Shown here: piece by piece, positions 35,927-46,000 of the stretch
How positions within the stretch are numbered: the first letter of the stretch is position 1
How the letters are laid out: each line of letters starts with the position of its first letter
DNA from: Citrus sinensis
Lineage: Eukaryota > Streptophyta > Magnoliopsida > Sapindales > Rutaceae
Direction: 5' to 3'
Length of the DNA: 64,000 bases
NCBI RefSeq assembly: GCF_022201045.2
Contig: NC_068557.1
Coordinates: forward strand, 24,157,501-24,221,500
The notes under the pieces: generated by a model
The model's input: the letters and a program-made list of their open reading frames with translations, nothing else
The model's database searches: none
What the model was told of the DNA's origin: nothing
Translations under genes and position numbers: made by a program

Positions 35927-36491
35927 TCTGATGATACTGACCCAGATTCAGATACCGATCCTGAAGCTGACTTCTCTGAAGCAATTTCACAAGCACAACT
36001 GGATAACTTTTAACTTCTCTCTCTTGTCTTGGACTGGGAGGACTTCTCATCCACCTCTATAACAAGAACATACACACATACTCTTTATTTTTATCTCCAC
36101 CCACAAACGGCAACGGCTACAACACTCACAAAGCTAATATTTTGGCATCAAAAAGCTAATATTTTGGCATTTATTTAGGGTAAATATGTAATTTTTTATT
36201 TTCGGAGTTAAAAAGTAATTTAGAAAAAATTCCGTTAGTTTTATTGACGGTTTACAGAAGGAGGTGGAAATGTGAAAAAAATTATAAGTTTAGGTGGAGC
36301 GCAGCCAAAAAAATTAAAATTTGTATATTTTAAAAAAAATGGACAAAATCAGGTGGACGGTTGATATTTTCTATTTTCTAAACTTAATTTCTTACAAATT
36401 AATTAAAATAGGCGCACATCCAAGACAAAAGCCACAACAATTTATTAGAACAAGAACAAAAAAGAGGAGTTGATGATTATTATCTCTGGGC

Positions 36492-37414
36492 CTACGGCTG
36501 CTGAGAAAGGAGATGGGCATCAATATCTTTGGCAACATCAATTAAGATTTGAAGTTTGCCAGTGGGATCTGGAACATCTTCTTTCAGCTTCTCATATTCA
36601 AAAATCCAGTGCACCAAACTGCCATCATCGTTTTCTTTTGGAGTCACTTTAACAGTCGAAGAGAAGCTCTTGTACAACTCCAACAGGTTTCCTCCAATCA
36701 CTTTGTAATTGGTTATGTAGTTTTCATTATCTATCGCTTCTATTATCTCCTTTGCAATTTGAGGGCTCCCATCTGTGTTTCATTCCACGAGAACAATAAA
36801 TCATTTTGCAATTATATTGAGCTTTCCTATCACATCATTATACATATTGAGCAAACCTTGGTTGGAACTAAATAAGTAATAAGTTGTCAAGAATATTCTA
36901 AATATTAAACTATAGATCAATACAAAAGGCCAAAAGGGCTTAATGGTACACTGATTAAACATGAAAAACAAGATAAATAATTAGCATAACTTAACCCTAA
37001 TGATAATATAGTTGTAAGAGATTGAGTATGTTGATTGACAATCAATCCAATTTACATTGATTGCCTAGTTTGGAAACAACACATATTAATCATTTTAATT
37101 TATATATTATTTTTATTTTCATTCTTGCATGATTCTTCATTTTTACATAATCATATTGGATGGTTAGAAGGGCATATATAGCTAGTGGTTGAATATGTGA
37201 CATGATGTGAACATTAATTCTCACCATGAGAGTATCTCCAGCAGATGATACAGCCAGGCTTCCCCCATTCCCCCTCAAGTAAATCGCAGCCCTGAATACT
37301 TTGGGGGCTCATACTGGCCATGATGTGTGGTTTGCAGCTGAACACTTGATGAAACTTGGCAGCAGGAGCCTTCACTTCTATTTCAATTTCCACCTTATTA
37401 CCATTTTGAGACAT
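36492..37414 (-). CDS. Major latex protein (MLP)-like / Bet v 1 family protein 1, two exons
   Basis: Exon 1 is 37414-37225, exon 2 is 36772-36492, with a GT-AG intron of 452 bp; 156 aa, the normal family length. Start is ATG at 37414 (MSQNGNKVEIEIEVKAPAAK). Landmarks: the glycine-rich loop CDLLEGEWGKPGC (residues ~43-55), HDGSPQIAKEIIEAIDNEN across the splice junction, KVIGGNLLELYKSF, and the long C-terminal helix PDPTGKLQILIDVAKDIDAH. The intron position after ...WRYSHG|DG is the conserved one in this family. MLPs are cytosolic hydrophobic-pocket proteins that bind small ligands and are linked to stress and transport of hydrophobic compounds; the ligand is unknown. Closest in feel to kirola-type MLPs. 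Intact. Confidence 0.95.
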
Positions 37415-39417
37415 TTTTATAAACCCTAATGATTTTCAGTAACCGACTACAAACAGAAAGAATAAGCACTGATGAAATACTGCACTGGCCTTCAGCCTTT
37501 ATGTATAATTAGTAGAGGGCTCCTGATTGTTGATTGATCGGGGTTGGTCCCACTAGAGCAACCACATCCATTAAGTTCTCGCTCTATATATTTCATTGGG
37601 TGAGACTATTTGCACTCTAAAAATTACCTAAATATTTTTTAATAAAATAATTTATTATAAAATTACTATTAAAGACAATTTATTTATGTGCTAATTTAAC
37701 TTTAAATACTCATATAGCGCATTCATTATTTAAAATTTAATTTTCTTGTTAAGAACCTTAAAATTTTTATTTCTAACATCTTAAAAAGTACATGCTACAA
37801 ATTGATAGTTAGAATTATTTTGAGTATAAAATATCTGTGAGCCTTAGATTTTTCAAAAAAATAAAATAAACTGAAATATTGCAAAGGTGTTCATATTTTT
37901 TATCTTTAATTTAAACAAAAAAAATAAAAGCACTCTAAACCCACTAACCAAGTCAACCCAGTCAATGTCTTCTTGTTCTTCTTCATTTTTATGTGAGATG
38001 GTGATTTTTTTTTCAATTGTTATCGAGGGGCAATGTAAGTCCATACATATTGATTTTAAAGAATTTGATAGTGTAAAATTTTATATTAGATACATTCTTT
38101 AATTAGCGAAAGCTGATAAGCAACATTATTTTAAAAAGTTTGTTTAAAATTTGACTTAATTCCATTGTTGTAAGTTACATAAAATTTTCTTCTCAGAGTA
38201 CTGAGTAGTTTTGTTGATATTTTAAATTAATTCAAATGTTTAAATAAGAATATTTTTTTTATATTTTTAAGAGCATACAAGATAAACATAATTTTTTAAA
38301 TTTAATAAATGAATATTCATAATAATAAAGTACTCGGAATAATTTTTAGAGTCCAAATAATCTACCGTTTCAAATTTTTTATCCGCATTCCCTACCTAAT
38401 CCTGATCTTGAAACACCCATTGCGATGGTGCCATTATAATAATAATAATAATCTCGCCTACCTAAATATCGAACAATATATAAAAACTGCCAGCTGTTGC
38501 AATATTTGTTTATGTTTTATTTAGCAATTAACAGAACATTTAAGATAACAACGACATCACTCTCAAAAAAAAAAAAAAAAAAAGATTACAACGACATCAG
38601 CATTCAGCAATAACAATAATAATAATGATATGTTAATATAGTAATAGTAAACACAAAATTAAACTGCCAGCTGTTGGAATATTTGCTTGTCATTGGTTTT
38701 TATTTTCAACCACATTTAGCAAGTGATAGATGGTTTAAGATTCTTTAAAAAAAAATTATAATAATTGAAGATAACAACAACTGCAGCAATAATAATATGT
38801 TAATAGTAATAATAAACACAAAAAAAACCTAGCTACGGTAGATTTAATTACTTGCTTGTCATTTTGCTTCTGTTTTTCAACGTCTAAAGTCAAGAGTGGT
38901 GCACAATTGATTTAACACCTCAATTAAAAAAAAGCGCTAGTTGATGGAATATATAACTTGCTTGTCATTTTTCCTTCATTTCAACGTTCTTCGGCAAGTG
39001 ACAGAAAATTTACGGGCAACAACAACAACAATTAATGATATTTTAAGAGTAATAATAAACACAAAATCTTTGCCACTGTAGGTACATTTCAATGCAAATT
39101 TCATAATAAAACTTTTGGATGCATAAAAACTCTAAATAAACTTTTAAGGTTTTCACAAAACCTTGACTTAATATTTAAGAGAAACACGAATGAGAGAAAC
39201 AATCTTTGACTAAAAGTTTTTAACTAAACACAAAACAAATGTATAAAAGAATATTATTGATACCAAACTCAAGATTTAGATGAGAAAATGACTGATAAGT
39301 CAAATTTAGAAAATCACAAGAATACTATTTTTGATAACTTCACTAATTCTCGAAAAAACTAAAGAAATAATTATCTTTCTATTAAAAAAAAAAATCATCC
39401 TCATTATTAAATAGAAA
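37415..39417. other. Non-coding flank of MLP gene 1, AT-rich
   Basis: No gene seen. 37415-39050 belongs to duplicated copy A and contains repeated CCAGCTGTTG..ATATTTG segments at about 38490, 38665 and 38935, each followed by AAT/ACA-rich simple sequence: a degenerate tandem repeat of roughly 180-270 bp. From 39050 to 39417 no match to the other unit is seen. Confidence 0.6.
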
Positions 39418-39536
39418 CCATTTTGGCCGACTGATTTTTATGTAATTGTACTTGGTTGTGCCTAAGTTATATGTTAGAAGAGATAAAAACCGATTTTGGG
39501 TTTGCATGCCCTTCCATCTCTTTGGTGGGGTGGAAG
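39418..39536 (-). pseudogene. Relic of PCR-like gene 1 intron 2, start of duplicated unit 2
   Basis: TTTTGGCCGACTGATTTTTATG and the following ~115 bases match 19064-19340 (intron 2 of PCR-like gene 1) with an internal deletion. This is the first sequence of the second unit, so the duplication breakpoint probably lies in intron 2 of that gene. Confidence 0.7.
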
Positions 39537-40033
39537 TAGGGATGGCAAAAGGAAAAAGCCCAGCGCAAGCCCACTTTAAGATAAGTATGGGGGCTGGCTT
39601 AGGCTTGTATTTATTTTTTAAATTTTTTAAAATTATTGTAAATTTGAAACGATTTAATAATCAACAAGTTGTTATAATAATAAATAAATTAAAAATAATA
39701 TTTTAAAATAAAATAATAAATAAAGAAAATAAAACCTTAGGAATTTATTTTTTTAATATTGAATTCTCTAATTTAAGCACTCTCTTAATTAATTAATGCA
39801 TAAGAGAGATTTTATTATTATAATTTTAACTTTTTTTGAATCATCATTGACTTATAAATTAAGAATTTAAGTTTTCTTTTTTATTTTATCTTATTTTTTC
39901 AAATTTAATTATGATATTATAATTTATAAATTTATTTTTTAAAAAATAGTAGGGTCCAGACTTTCTTTCTGAACCCTTATCCAGACCCTCATGTGTAAGA
40001 GCTGGGCCAACCCAAACTTTTTTGCCCACCCTA
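39537..40033. mobile_element. hAT-like element without matching target duplication
   Basis: 497 bp, starting TAGGGATGGCAAAAGG and ending TTTTTTGCCCACCCTA, with GGGCTGGCTTAGGC / GCCCAACCC subterminal runs like the element at 60353-60902. The eight bases to the left (GGTGGAAG) and right (GGATTAGG) do not match, unlike the other copies. Confidence 0.7.
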
Positions 40034-40037
40034 GGAT

Positions 40038-40751
40038 TAGGAATGGCAACAATATGCAAAAACCAGCCCCCCCCCCCCCCCCCCCCCAGAAAATCACTAT
40101 TTGTTCACAGTCATTTGTTGCTCAAGACCTAACATAATCTTATTAATTATAAAAATACATAACTGATGTAGCTAGCTTGATTCACGTCGTCCTCTTCACA
40201 ATATGTATGCATATAATTTTTAAAGATACATATGTAGCTACCAATGAAAAAACAACCATATTAGTTGAAATTAGTCTAACTTAGATTTATTAGTTTCTCT
40301 TAAAAATCAACCTAAACTTAGGTATCAATCTAATCAAAAGCTCAAGTGTAAGCATAACTTTTAGTTAAGAGTTAATTGTATATTTGTACACAATAGTAAA
40401 AGTATATTTTTTTAGAAATGTTTAGATAAATCTAATTTTTTGAATGTAGTATTATGATTCAAGATATGGTGTTATGATTTGAAAGAAATTTGTCGCTACT
40501 GAGGGTTACAGGTAAAATCCATTGATTTAAAATAAATCTGTTGCTACTACCACCGCTACAGGTTATGAGCAAAACCCAATACAGGTTAGGAGTGGGTTTG
40601 GTAATTGTTAAAACTCATAGTAGGTGAATTTTTTTGAAAAAGAGCTAAAATCTCATAGTAGGTTGTGGATAAGTTTGGTAATTTAAACTTTTTGCGGGTG
40701 TTAGTTCGGTAATGATAAGCTCACTGCGGGTAGTACCCATTGCCTTCCCTA
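40038..40751. mobile_element. hAT-like element with poly-C tract
   Basis: 714 bp, starting TAGGAATGGCAACAAT and ending ATTGCCTTCCCTA. The right flank CCAAGGAC corresponds to CCGAGGAC in PCR-like gene 1, the left flank is CCTAGGAT (6 of 8 matching). It contains a C run of about 23 at 40066-40088. It sits four bases after the previous element. Confidence 0.65.
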
Positions 40752-40870
40752 CCAAGGACTATAAATTCTTATTTTTCAATTGGTTTTGGTAATGATAATT
40801 TAGCATAAGAATCTCGATTGTTGTTATTTGTTGCAAGGATGAGAACTCATCTGGTTTTATCAAAGATGGT
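40752..40870 (-). pseudogene. Relic of PCR-like gene 1 exon 1
   Basis: Matches 19625-19745 (exon 1 of PCR-like gene 1) base by base with many substitutions. The start codon position reads ATC with a one-base shift, and stops follow, so the gene is dead. Exon 2 is missing: it would lie where the two hAT-like elements now meet. Confidence 0.85.
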
Positions 40871-40928
40871 TTTAGGACTCAAAAATATAAAACTTATTAA
40901 AATAAATTTATGTCATTAACTCAAATAA

Positions 40929-41194
40929 GATTCTATTTGGTATTGAAGTACTGTAACTTTTAAGCTACAATTACAATGGAAAAAAAACTATAACTATAAA
41001 AAAAAGTTAATAGTGTGCAATAAACATAACTTTTAAATAATAATTTGACAAAATAAAGGTATTGTAAGTTTTTCATCATAAAAGTGGTTAATTCCATCAA
41101 CTTAACTTCCAACATATAATAACTAATATTTACCAAACACTTTAGTGTTGTAACTTTTAAGGTACAACTACCCAACTTCAATACCAAATGGCCT
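40929..41194. mobile_element. TAA-target MITE, family member 1
   Basis: 266 bp with inverted ends (left GATTCTATTTGGTATTGAAG, right-end complement AGGCCATTTGGTATTGAAG), flanked by TAA at 40926-40928 and 41195-41197. The uninterrupted sequence AATAAGTTGATT is present near 19800 in unit 1. Related copies lie at 54137-54387 and 55371-55625. Confidence 0.85.
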
Positions 41195-41474
41195 TAAGTT
41201 GATCAGAAAGCTGCTACACTAGCAAATACTATTCGGAAGAATATGAGAAATTGCGTAAATGTTTATTAATTATGAAACTTGAGAGCCATGTGTGTATGTG
41301 GAAATTAATTTATACATCTTAAATGATTGAAGTGAAGATAGGGTTAGTCGATTTACAAGTCAATGGCCGACATACCTGAATAATTCAACTTGGAAATTAT
41401 ATTAAAGCCACGATGAATCTCAATCATGCACTCACATAGTGACATAAAGTTTCCCACATGGAGTAGGTTCATTC

Positions 41475-42112
41475 TAGAGATGGTAAAATTCTCTATGGGG
41501 CTCCACCTCAAAGGAGGTGAATTTTAATTATTTTTTGTGGAATGAGGAAACAATAATCCCTAAGTTCTTAATGGGGTGGGGTTTGATTTTGTACTCCCCA
41601 CCCAATCCTTATTATATACAAATATTTTTTTAATTTTTATTTTATCAATTACAATGTTGGTTAATAATTTTTTTTATTTTTACCTAATATAAATGGATTA
41701 TAACTAAAAGAAAACCTTCTTATTCAACGATAAAACATTATTATATTTCTTTTCTCTTTTAAAGTGCTTCTTTCTTGAATCATTTTTCAGTTTTCGTATC
41801 ATTTTTAAGATATTGCTTCAAAATTTTAGAGATATTTTAAAATAAATTAGATACTTTATAATATGGTAATAATTTTATTTAAGTTTTTAATTTTTAATTT
41901 ACTGAAATTATGTATCTATACCTACTATAAAACAAGTAAATGGGGAATGAGGAGGGGATAAGAAAATCATTCCCTATGAGGGGATTTTCCATCCCTATCC
42001 CTACCCTACTAAATTTATTGGGGAATGGGGTAAAGAATGGAGGCAAAATTTTCAATGAGGTAGGGAATGGGGTAAGCCTTCCCACCTCCACCCCACTCCA
42101 TTGACATCCCCA
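41475..42112. mobile_element. hAT-like element with GGGGATGGGG-type termini
   Basis: 638 bp, starting TAGAGATGGTAAAATTC and ending CATTGACATCCCCA. The 8-bp flanks GTTCATTC and GTTCAACT match at 6 of 8. Subterminal GGGGAATG / CCCCACC runs and an AT-rich core. The unoccupied site is visible in unit 1 near 20045-20065 (CTGGGTTCAACTGTTC). Confidence 0.75.
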
Positions 42113-42120
42113 GTTCAACT

Positions 42121-42988
42121 ATTCAAGTTGCCTTGATGTTAAAAAAAAAAAAGCAGTCCAAATATCAAATTGCATCATTATAGATTAGTATTAATGTTAG
42201 AGGTGAGACAATAGATTTCAAATAATAAATAACAGTAGATTTATAATAAAGAGACAAACATTTTCTTGAATTGTTTCAAGAGACTTTAATTAAAAAGACC
42301 GTAGATCTATTTGATAAAAAAATTATATATTTGAGTGAATAATAATTCGATCAATTGATTCACTTTTATTTTGTTCTTAACCATGATGTGATTTATACCA
42401 AACTATTTGAAATAGTTTTAGGTATAATATCTGCTAAAAAAAATACTAGGTTAGAATAATAGTTTAATATTAATTTATTTGATTTAACATTATACATTAA
42501 AAAAGGGATAAATGTAATATATTTGAGTCTTGTCAAGTTACATCATTTATAACTTATATTAATCTAAAATCAATCTTTTTGTATGACTTGATGGTCACTT
42601 GTCAAACAATTAAAAGTTAATGGAAGACTAGTTTTGGGTCAATTGCAACATAACTTAGCAGATGCCTAACATATTATTGTTACGACAATGTTTTTCATTT
42701 TCTTGAAACATTTTTTTTCTTAACCATTCACTACTTAGTTGAAACAAACATATAATAAGAAGGACCTTGTTAAGTTACATTATAATATAATTTACATCAA
42801 CTATTAAATTATAACTAGTGATCTAAAAGTAAAATCAACTAAACTATTTTTAAATCACTAATTATACTTTTTGAATTAATATAAGTTATATTATAATATA
42901 ACTTAACAACACCCTAATAAGAAAGCATCCAAAACTTTTTTCCATTGCGAGTAGATACGTCCGTTTCTAAAATCGAGGGGGCGTATTG
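42121..42988. other. Non-coding part of unit 2
   Basis: Matches 20065-21060 in unit 1. AT-rich; no gene seen. Confidence 0.7.
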
Positions 42989-42996
42989 GTTCTATT

Positions 42997-43430
42997 TAGA
43001 GATGGCAAAACCTCGGCCCGGGTCCGGGTATTGCCATGACCGGACCCTGCCCGGATGCAACCGGTCAGAATCCGGGTCCGGGCCGGATTTTAATCCGGGT
43101 ACCCGGATTTTATATTTTTTAATATTTTGTGTATATATATTTTATTTTTTGGTAATTTTATAAGTTTTAAATTTATTTCAATAAAATTTGACATGAAAAT
43201 ATAAACTTTAAGTGTTTAAAACTTTATATATGTATAATAAATAAGTCAAATAAATATAAAATATTTAAAATAATATATATTTTATAATTTTTTTAATAAA
43301 ATCCGGGTTCCGGGTTTATCAAGTGATGCCCAAGACCGACCCGACTTCATATTCGGGTCGGGTATTACCCGGCCCGCAATACCCGGGTACGATTCGGGTC
43401 CGGACCGGGCGGGTATTTTTACCACCTCTA
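42997..43430. mobile_element. hAT-like element, inverse-orientation sister of 17940-18378
   Basis: 434 bp with ends TAGAGATGGCAAAA and TTTTTACCACCTCTA, flanked by GTTCTATT at 42989-42996 and 43431-43438. Subterminal CCGGGTCCGGGT runs. Inserted at nearly the same place where the LINE entered unit 1 (TATTGGTTCT). Confidence 0.92.
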
Positions 43431-43438
43431 GTTCTATT

Positions 43439-43933
43439 TGTAAAAGTTTCAAGGGGCTTGTCTTTTACCGTATTTATAATTATTATTATATTGTAACTTT
43501 TGTAGGGCATAGCGTAGCGTAGAGTCGACCCAACGAAGTCTTAATTGGGTTAGACCTGGAACAGCCATTTAGCCCATATGTGATCACCTAATACACGTTG
43601 CGTTTGCTATGGCGGGACCAACCCATTTGCCTTCTTTTGTTTATGATGAAGTAGTTGGCTTTACGCTTGACTGACGACGTAATTAACATGGTACAATGCT
43701 AATTGGAAGATAATAGTTTTATATTATCAATTAATAAAATGAAGAGAAAAGGTGCATAAAAGAAAATCTCAAAACTTCAATGGCTTAAAAAGCTACAGAC
43801 GCTCAGCGTTAAGAGTGAGATCTAAAAGAGCTCAATTATTAAGTAATAGCATATAATTATAAGTTTCACGTATTTACTAATTGTATAAAATTAAGTAGAT
43901 GAATTTATTTTGTATATTTGAAGATCATCCACT
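43439..43933. other. 3' flank of PCR-like gene 3
   Basis: No gene. Matches 27930-28410. Confidence 0.7.
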
Positions 43934-44931
43934 TTATCTTGTCATGCCACCTTCCACCACCGGAGCCGTTGAAGCCATTGCCAATCCCCTATTTTGTTTC
44001 TCCAAATTTCCATGCCATCCTATGTATATAAATTTTTAAAAAAAATGTATAAAATTTTGTAAGATATTTTTGCACGCAGCCAAATAAAATTTTGACAGGA
44101 AACTAATTTAAACAATGATTTAATAATTTAATAAAGGGTCATCATCAGAGAATTAAATTAATTACCGAGAGCCATGTCGAATCCACGGGATTTGAGCTCG
44201 CGATATTCTTGACACAAGGCGCACGACTCGCAGAAAAAATGAACCAAGCAATCCCCGCAAGGGCTGTCTTTTAACATGTACTGGTGCCTCATTTTAGATC
44301 GATAGCCGCACGAGTATAAGCAAGCGCAGCCAGTCAGCCAAGCTATTATAAAATAAAGTGCGCCGTTCACACCACAAGCTGCAAGCAGACCAATTTTGTG
44401 ACCAATCACATTAATAAATCTTTAAAATTTAATAAAATCAACTAAAACTAAAAACTATATGTATAGTTAATTTTGGGAACAGATCACTTACAAGAAGATC
44501 CTTTGTCAACAGTCTCAGCAATTCGACCAAAAGTGATGCAGGGACACCAATATGTCAAGCAACCTGTTAATTAATTCAAAGAAACAAATAAATTAATTAA
44601 TAAAAACTTTCAGTAGCCAGCCTCGATCTGTTCTTCATCAGCATAAGCTAATTTGTAGTCACAACATACTAATGCTAACCAGTGTGTGTCAGTATCACGA
44701 ACGTCAATCGTATATTAACGGAGTGAAAAAAAAAGTACGTAAATTACACTTTAGTTTTGAAGGGAACTTACAAGTTGAGCAGTCGGAGCAGCAGTCACAG
44801 AGTCCTGAGGACCAAGGTCCCACTGTGGGCTGATGCACATGCCCATGTTGCTGCTGAAAACCAGCTGCTGGTAAGCCGATTGCCACGTGCTGATGATCAA
44901 ACTTCTGATTTGGGTAATTAGATGAGTTCAT
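43934..44931 (-). CDS. Plant cadmium resistance (PCR)-like PLAC8 protein 3, four exons
   Basis: Exons 44931-44772, 44563-44492, 44378-44166 and 44019-43934, all GT-AG and each of exactly the same length as in PCR-like gene 2; 176 aa. Start [29 protein letters not shown] keeps the CC-x4-CPC pattern with Tyr in place of Cys 58. Then [10 protein letters not shown], hydrophobic segment [43 protein letters not shown] replaced by [20 protein letters not shown]. Substitutions relative to gene 2 are mostly conservative and there is no stop, so selection seems to have kept it. Promoter is unusual: a 702-bp solo LTR begins 96 bp upstream of the ATG, inside the sequence that corresponds to the TATA box of gene 2. 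Confidence 0.95.
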
Positions 44932-45026
44932 GATGATCAACAACTCGTTACAATCTTGGATACATTGAACAAATATGATAAATGATTTACAAAACAGCGT
45001 TCCTAATAAGATTTATGTGCATATAG

Positions 45027-45728
45027 TGTTAGAAAATAATAAGAATATGGAGGCAAAGAACAAAGAAGTTTTCTTAGGATTTGAGACGTGTTTGCACACT
45101 TTCCTTTAAGGTTTTATTTGCCCTCACCAATCTTGGTTTGTTATAAAGTTTTAATGGTAAATTACCCCCAAGATATATCAAATCCTGAATACAATCTCTA
45201 GCAAATAAGATTGTATTTCCAAAACATATATGAAACCTGCAAAATCTGATATTAATATAATTGTATATGTTTCCTTTATGAAGAAGATGTTAATTCAAAA
45301 GAATGCAACCATTCGAAATGGTACTTCTTCAAAAAACTCTTTTGGTTTAAATTTGCAACGATTAACACTTGAAATTTTTAAGCTTGTCAACTGTTTCTAG
45401 TTGACGCCTTTCTAGAAATAAACGGTTAACCATTTTCTCAATAAACGGTGAGCCGTTTTATTCCAGAATGTCAAATATGTTGCTCTCGATACATAAACGG
45501 TTAACCGTTTTCTCAATAACCGGTGAGCCGTTTTCTCTAGACCATAAAACATGCTCTCTGGAGTTAAACGGTTAGCCGTTTTCTCCATAAACGGTACGCT
45601 GTTTTACCAAGAACAGAAAACATGCTCTCTGGACTTAAACGGTTAGCCGTTTTCTCAATAAACGGCAAACCGTTTTCGTCCAAAATATCAAACCAAAAAA
45701 CTTGAAAGATTTTACAATCTCTCTTACA
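45027..45728. mobile_element. Solo LTR in the promoter of PCR-like gene 3
   Basis: 702 bp, TGTTAGAAAATA...TCTCTTACA, TG...CA ends, flanked by the 5-bp repeat TATAG at 45022-45026 and 45729-45733. Absent from the homologous promoter of PCR-like gene 2 (29480-29510, GTTTATATAGATATATAG), which shows the unoccupied site. No internal retrotransposon region remains, so it is a solo LTR, probably left by LTR-LTR recombination. It carries the palindromic AACGG array at 45418-45690. Confidence 0.88.
45418..45690. repeat. Four-copy tandem array of palindromic AACGG sites
   Basis: Units start near 45420, 45495, 45566 and 45637, giving a period of 71-75 bp. Each has AAACGGTTA(A/G)CCGTTTTCTC followed by a second, looser pair (ATAAACGGTGAGCCGTTTT), so about 13 exact AACGG/CCGTT cores in alternating orientation. 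AACGG is the core of sites bound by plant three-repeat MYB proteins. Repeats of this kind in LTRs are often U3 enhancers. Confidence 0.85.
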
Positions 45729-45733
45729 TATAG

Positions 45734-46000
45734 ATATATAGATGTGGTGGCAGCGTGGCCACTTGGAGTAGACACAGTTAGTCTTGACGCTGACCGTTGA
45801 CCAATGACTTATATTATACGTGCGCATTTTAAGTTCATTCACTGTTTTCTTGTTCATTATTATTTTTTGGAATATGCTTTTTCCGGTATAAAATAGTAAA
45901 AAATGTATGGAGAATTAATTATCAAATTCATTATCATCTTATGATATTCTCTCTCGTGTGTTTTGAGATGATGAAGATTTAACCGTTGATAGTGTTGGCA
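45734..46000. other. Remaining upstream flank of PCR-like gene 3
   Basis: Matches 29505-29760 up to about 45890, then jumps to a match with 32262-32342 of unit 1. The intervening 2.5 kb of unit 1 (with the gag fragments) is not present here. Confidence 0.65.

Larger units (their letters stand above)
34735..36372. mobile_element. Pack-MULE-like element carrying a trihelix gene
   Basis: 1,638 bp inserted in copy A and missing from copy B at 50140-50150. The 9-bp target is ATTTTCTGA on the left (34726-34734) and ATTTTCTAA on the right (36373-36381). The termini form a long inverted repeat of about 125 bp (left from GGGAAAATATCCACCGTCC, right-end complement GAAAATATCAACCGTCC, both continuing through CACATTTCCACCTCC to AAACCGTCAA). 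Long TIRs with a 9-bp duplication are the Mutator-like signature. Inside there is no transposase, only a trihelix-type gene with its own leader. Confidence 0.88.
32968..39050. repeat. Duplicated block, copy A (contains MLP gene 1)
   Basis: Matches 47418-53597 along its length, interrupted only by insertions private to one copy: the Pack-MULE-like element here, and the hAT elements at 49084-50069 and 51788-52667 there. Divergence is modest, at a rough estimate around 10 percent outside coding parts. Confidence 0.92.

Noticed and set aside
36549-36875. Plus-strand frames across MLP exon 2 (and the same at 50305-50649)
   Set aside because: Antisense to well-supported MLP exons; present in both copies only because the genes are conserved.
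40066-40088. Poly-C run as a possible i-motif or functional signal
   Set aside because: Homopolymer inside a transposon; length may be a sequencing artefact, as may be the poly-G at 63441-63467.
45418-45690. Regular repeats with palindromes, considered as a CRISPR-like array
   Set aside because: Plant DNA, no spacers of constant length, repeats are diverged tandem units inside an LTR.
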